Assembly: GCA_020724325.1 (NCBI GenBank) | Contig: DYHC01000067.1 | Location: 1-8,523 of the forward strand | Source: Melioribacter roseus | GTDB lineage: Bacteria > Bacteroidota > Ignavibacteria > Ignavibacteriales > Melioribacteraceae | Direction: 5' to 3' | Length of the DNA stretch: 8,523 nt | In this document: piece by piece, positions 7,372-8,523 of the stretch | How positions within the stretch are numbered: position 1 is the stretch's first letter | Layout: the number at the start of each line of letters is the position of its first letter | Program-made: the position numbers and the translations under genes | The notes under the pieces: generated by a model | What the model was told of the DNA's origin: nothing | The model's database searches: none | The model's input: only the letters and a program-made list of their open reading frames with translations

Positions 7372-7468
7372 AATATCATTGGCATTATCTATGATAACAA
7401 ATACCGAAGGTTGTTTGTTATTGATATTGGGATTATTTTTAATTTATAACAATGTCAGGAAACTATAA
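7355..7468 (+). CDS. 37-residue membrane microprotein overlapping the previous ORF
   Basis: The ORF encodes 37 residues: an N-terminal part (MIAKIEISLALSMITNTEG), then a hydrophobic stretch CLLLILGLFLIY (20-31) and a basic end, NNVRKL. The positive C-terminus suggests that this end stays in the cytoplasm. It overlaps the 27-residue ORF by 17 bases in another frame, has its own AGGA site, and ends one base before the lipoprotein start. It therefore fills what would otherwise be an unexplained gap of about 100 bases. Both candidate ATGs (7355 and 7391) lie in the same nine-base context, TCTATGATA, 36 bases apart and in frame. A product from the second would have 25 residues. The function is unknown. 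Confidence 0.5.
   Translation: MIAKIEISLALSMITNTEGCLLLILGLFLIYNNVRKL
7457..7460 (+). promoter_or_regulatory. Ribosome binding site that fixes the lipoprotein start
   Basis: AGGA lies 9 bases before the ATG at 7470. It falls downstream of the alternative ATG at 7452, so it selects 7470, which also places the signal peptide at the exact N-terminus (MKKLIF). Confidence 0.65.
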
Positions 7469-7469
7469 T

Positions 7470-7856
7470 ATGAAAAAACTTATTTTTCTTTTAGTGGCTT
7501 TGCTCACAATAAGCTGCAACTCTCAAATCAGAAGCAACTACACAATTACATTTGATCAGCATCCGCAAGCAGCTAAATATCTTGTTTTTATTGAACAAAG
7601 GACACAATCAACGGGCTTTGCTTTACAAGACAGTGTGGATTATTTAGAACCTATTGATTTAAGTTATCTTAAAATTGCAGAGACAACAACAGCAACCCCC
7701 GTTACAATTTCTCTTGTAAATGATGGTAAGTATTTAAGGGCTGGGCTTGTGATTGAGGATTCAGCGGGATTTTATTCGGTTATGGGAGTAAGCCAAGTTT
7801 TTCAAAAAGGAACGATTCCAAATAAACCAACAAACATTGCCATAATAAAACAATGA
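7470..7856 (+). CDS. Small secreted lipoprotein with Fn3/Ig-like domain
   Basis: From the preferred start the protein has 128 residues. An upstream in-frame ATG at 7452 would add MSGNYN before the signal peptide and has no ribosome site. The N-terminus MKKLIFLLVALLTISC is a lipoprotein signal: two lysines, a hydrophobic core and a cysteine at position 16, preceded by Thr-Ile-Ser. The mature part (22-112) is beta-rich, starting YTITFDQ and containing KYLRAGLVIEDSAGFYS, reminiscent of the 'Y.f.v.A.D.aGn.S' strand of fibronectin type III domains. It would be anchored to the outer or inner membrane, facing the periplasm or the outside. The gene follows the tail gene and membrane ORFs without a gap, so it belongs to the phage operon. 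The Fn3 call is tentative; function is unknown. Confidence 0.75.
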   Translation: MKKLIFLLVALLTISCNSQIRSNYTITFDQHPQAAKYLVFIEQRTQSTGFALQDSVDYLEPIDLSYLKIAETTTATPVTISLVNDGKYLRAGLVIEDSAGFYSVMGVSQVFQKGTIPNKPTNIAIIKQ

Positions 7857-8227
7857 AAATTTTAATTACAATTGTGATTTGCTTCCAATTGTTTGTTTTT
7901 GCTCAGAATTGGACGAACAAAGACACAACAACAACTATTCTATTATCTTTTTCAGAGCCGATTCAACAATCCGGACTAACCAAATCCTGTTTTAGCGTCA
8001 TAGATAGTGCTACAAGCCACAATTATAAAATATACAGTGTTGGACTACCCTTAGACCAGAATAATGCTGTGGTGATCATTTGTGAGCGAATCCTGTACAA
8101 AAAAACGGCTATCATAACTGTAAATTGCGTTAAGGACACGGCAGGGAATGAAATTCTGCAAAATTCAAAGTTTTATTACTATCATCCGGGAATAAACAGA
8201 AACTTACAAAAACCGAGTTTGAGGTGA
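7853..8227 (+). CDS. Sec-exported protein with bacterial Ig-like (SbsA/Big_5-type) domain
   Basis: The protein has 124 residues and opens with a Sec signal peptide, MKILITIVICFQLFVFA, probably cleaved before Gln18, the common Ala/Gln border in Bacteroidota-type hosts. The mature part fits one Ig-like domain of the SbsA/Big_5 type: an early strand ILLSFSEPI (29-37), FSVIDSATSHNYKIYSV in the middle, and the hallmark ending TAIITVNCVKDTAGNEI (85-101), matching 'Y.vtv.gvkD.aGN.i'. A short basic tail follows. Such domains are usually modules of larger cell-surface or adhesin proteins; here one stands alone. The gene starts by ATGA overlap with the lipoprotein gene and has no ribosome site of its own, so the two are probably translated together. 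The domain call is fairly strong; the role in the phage is unknown. Confidence 0.78.
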   Translation: MKILITIVICFQLFVFAQNWTNKDTTTTILLSFSEPIQQSGLTKSCFSVIDSATSHNYKIYSVGLPLDQNNAVVIICERILYKKTAIITVNCVKDTAGNEILQNSKFYYYHPGINRNLQKPSLR

Positions 8228-8229
8228 AC

Positions 8230-8523
8230 ATGAAAATTTTATTATTCTTATTGCTTTTAACAATATCAGTATTTGCTCAAGTCTATGATGAGCCGATAGA
8301 TTCAACAAATCATTACAATCTAAGACTTTATGAGCAGGGTGCAAGAGTACCGGCTGCTATTCTGAATGAGGATAAAATGATAATTGACAGCGTTTTGTAT
8401 TCTCTAATAGTTTATACCGATACCTTACATTTTGTAATGGTCTTAGATACCAATATCAGCAATAGCTTATTGACTTTCAAAATCAGTAACTATAGCAATG
8501 GTATAAGCAGTTTTTCTGGTACT
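8230..8523 (+). CDS. Signal-peptide protein with tail-fibre-like N-terminal motif, 3'-truncated
   Basis: The frame stays open to the window edge; 98 residues are visible. The start is 2 bases after the previous stop, with GAGG at 8221-8224. MKILLFLLLLTISVFAQ is a clear Sec signal peptide (cleavage likely after Ala16). Next comes HYNLRLYEQGARVPAAILNE with KMIIDSVL after it (28-56), resembling the 'NYnLrk...Ga.p.a..lN.....ID..l' segment found near the start of phage tail fibre and baseplate-attached proteins. The rest that is visible, about 57-98, is beta-rich and not recognised. This would make it a tail fibre or receptor-binding protein that carries an export signal, an unusual combination. 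The motif match is by eye and short; a plain secreted surface protein remains possible. Confidence 0.65.
   Translation, partial: MKILLFLLLLTISVFAQVYDEPIDSTNHYNLRLYEQGARVPAAILNEDKMIIDSVLYSLIVYTDTLHFVMVLDTNISNSLLTFKISNYSNGISSFSGT

Noticed and set aside
7385..7397. TTATC-TAT-GATAA hairpin
   Set aside because: The stem is five mostly A-T pairs with a 3-base loop and no T tract; too weak to be a terminator or operator on its own.
7452..7472. ATG at 7452 as the lipoprotein start
   Set aside because: It would place six residues before a canonical MKKLIF signal peptide, and the AGGA site lies after it, 9 bases before the ATG at 7470.
7288..7856. Spanin pair (inner-membrane and lipoprotein lysis proteins)
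   Set aside because: The membrane ORFs are too short for an i-spanin with a periplasmic coiled coil, and the lipoprotein is a beta-rich Ig-like protein rather than a short, Pro-rich o-spanin.

Overview
The window is part of the late structural module of an AT-rich tailed bacteriophage or prophage, most likely podovirus-like. The key evidence is a 463-residue protein (1280-2671) that carries the conserved features of the N4 gp56-like / DUF4043 major capsid family. Around it lie a highly acidic scaffold-like protein, two adaptor-like proteins of about 200 residues and an 839-residue tail nozzle-like protein. All genes are on the plus strand, and the window cuts the first and last genes. No integrase, terminase, tRNA, IS element or CRISPR array is visible, so lytic or temperate lifestyle cannot be decided here.

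Layout. 1-1275: 3' part of an acidic scaffold-like gene, open to the left edge. 1280-2671: major capsid protein with an unusual hydrophobic N-terminal extension. 2677-2701: weak terminator-like hairpin. 2724-3017: small protein of 97 residues, possibly a capsid accessory protein. 3026-3060: strong intrinsic terminator. 3081-3566: 161-residue protein with an HeH/SAP-like C-terminus. 3563-4165 and 4170-4769: two probable head-to-tail adaptor proteins. 4769-7288: tail nozzle/hub-like protein. 7288-7371 and 7355-7468: two very short overlapping ORFs, each encoding a single membrane segment. 7470-7856: small lipoprotein. 7853-8227: Sec-exported Ig-like protein. 8230 to the right edge: a protein with a Sec signal peptide followed by a motif resembling the N-terminus of phage tail fibres.

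From 3081 to the right edge, neighbouring genes overlap or are separated by at most 4 bases, so the membrane and secreted genes appear to be co-expressed with the tail genes. The first part makes the procapsid (scaffold, shell, perhaps a decoration protein). The middle part makes the connector and tail tube. The last part makes proteins predicted to enter the host membrane or leave the cytoplasm, which is the least expected part of the window.

Host. Signal peptides ending in Phe-Ala-Gln and a lipoprotein signal with an SC cleavage site fit a host in the Bacteroidota/Chlorobiota/Ignavibacteriota group. Several genes have clear AGGAG-type Shine-Dalgarno sites, which Bacteroidia commonly lack, so an Ignavibacteria- or Chlorobi-like host fits somewhat better. 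This is inference; nothing in the window names the host.
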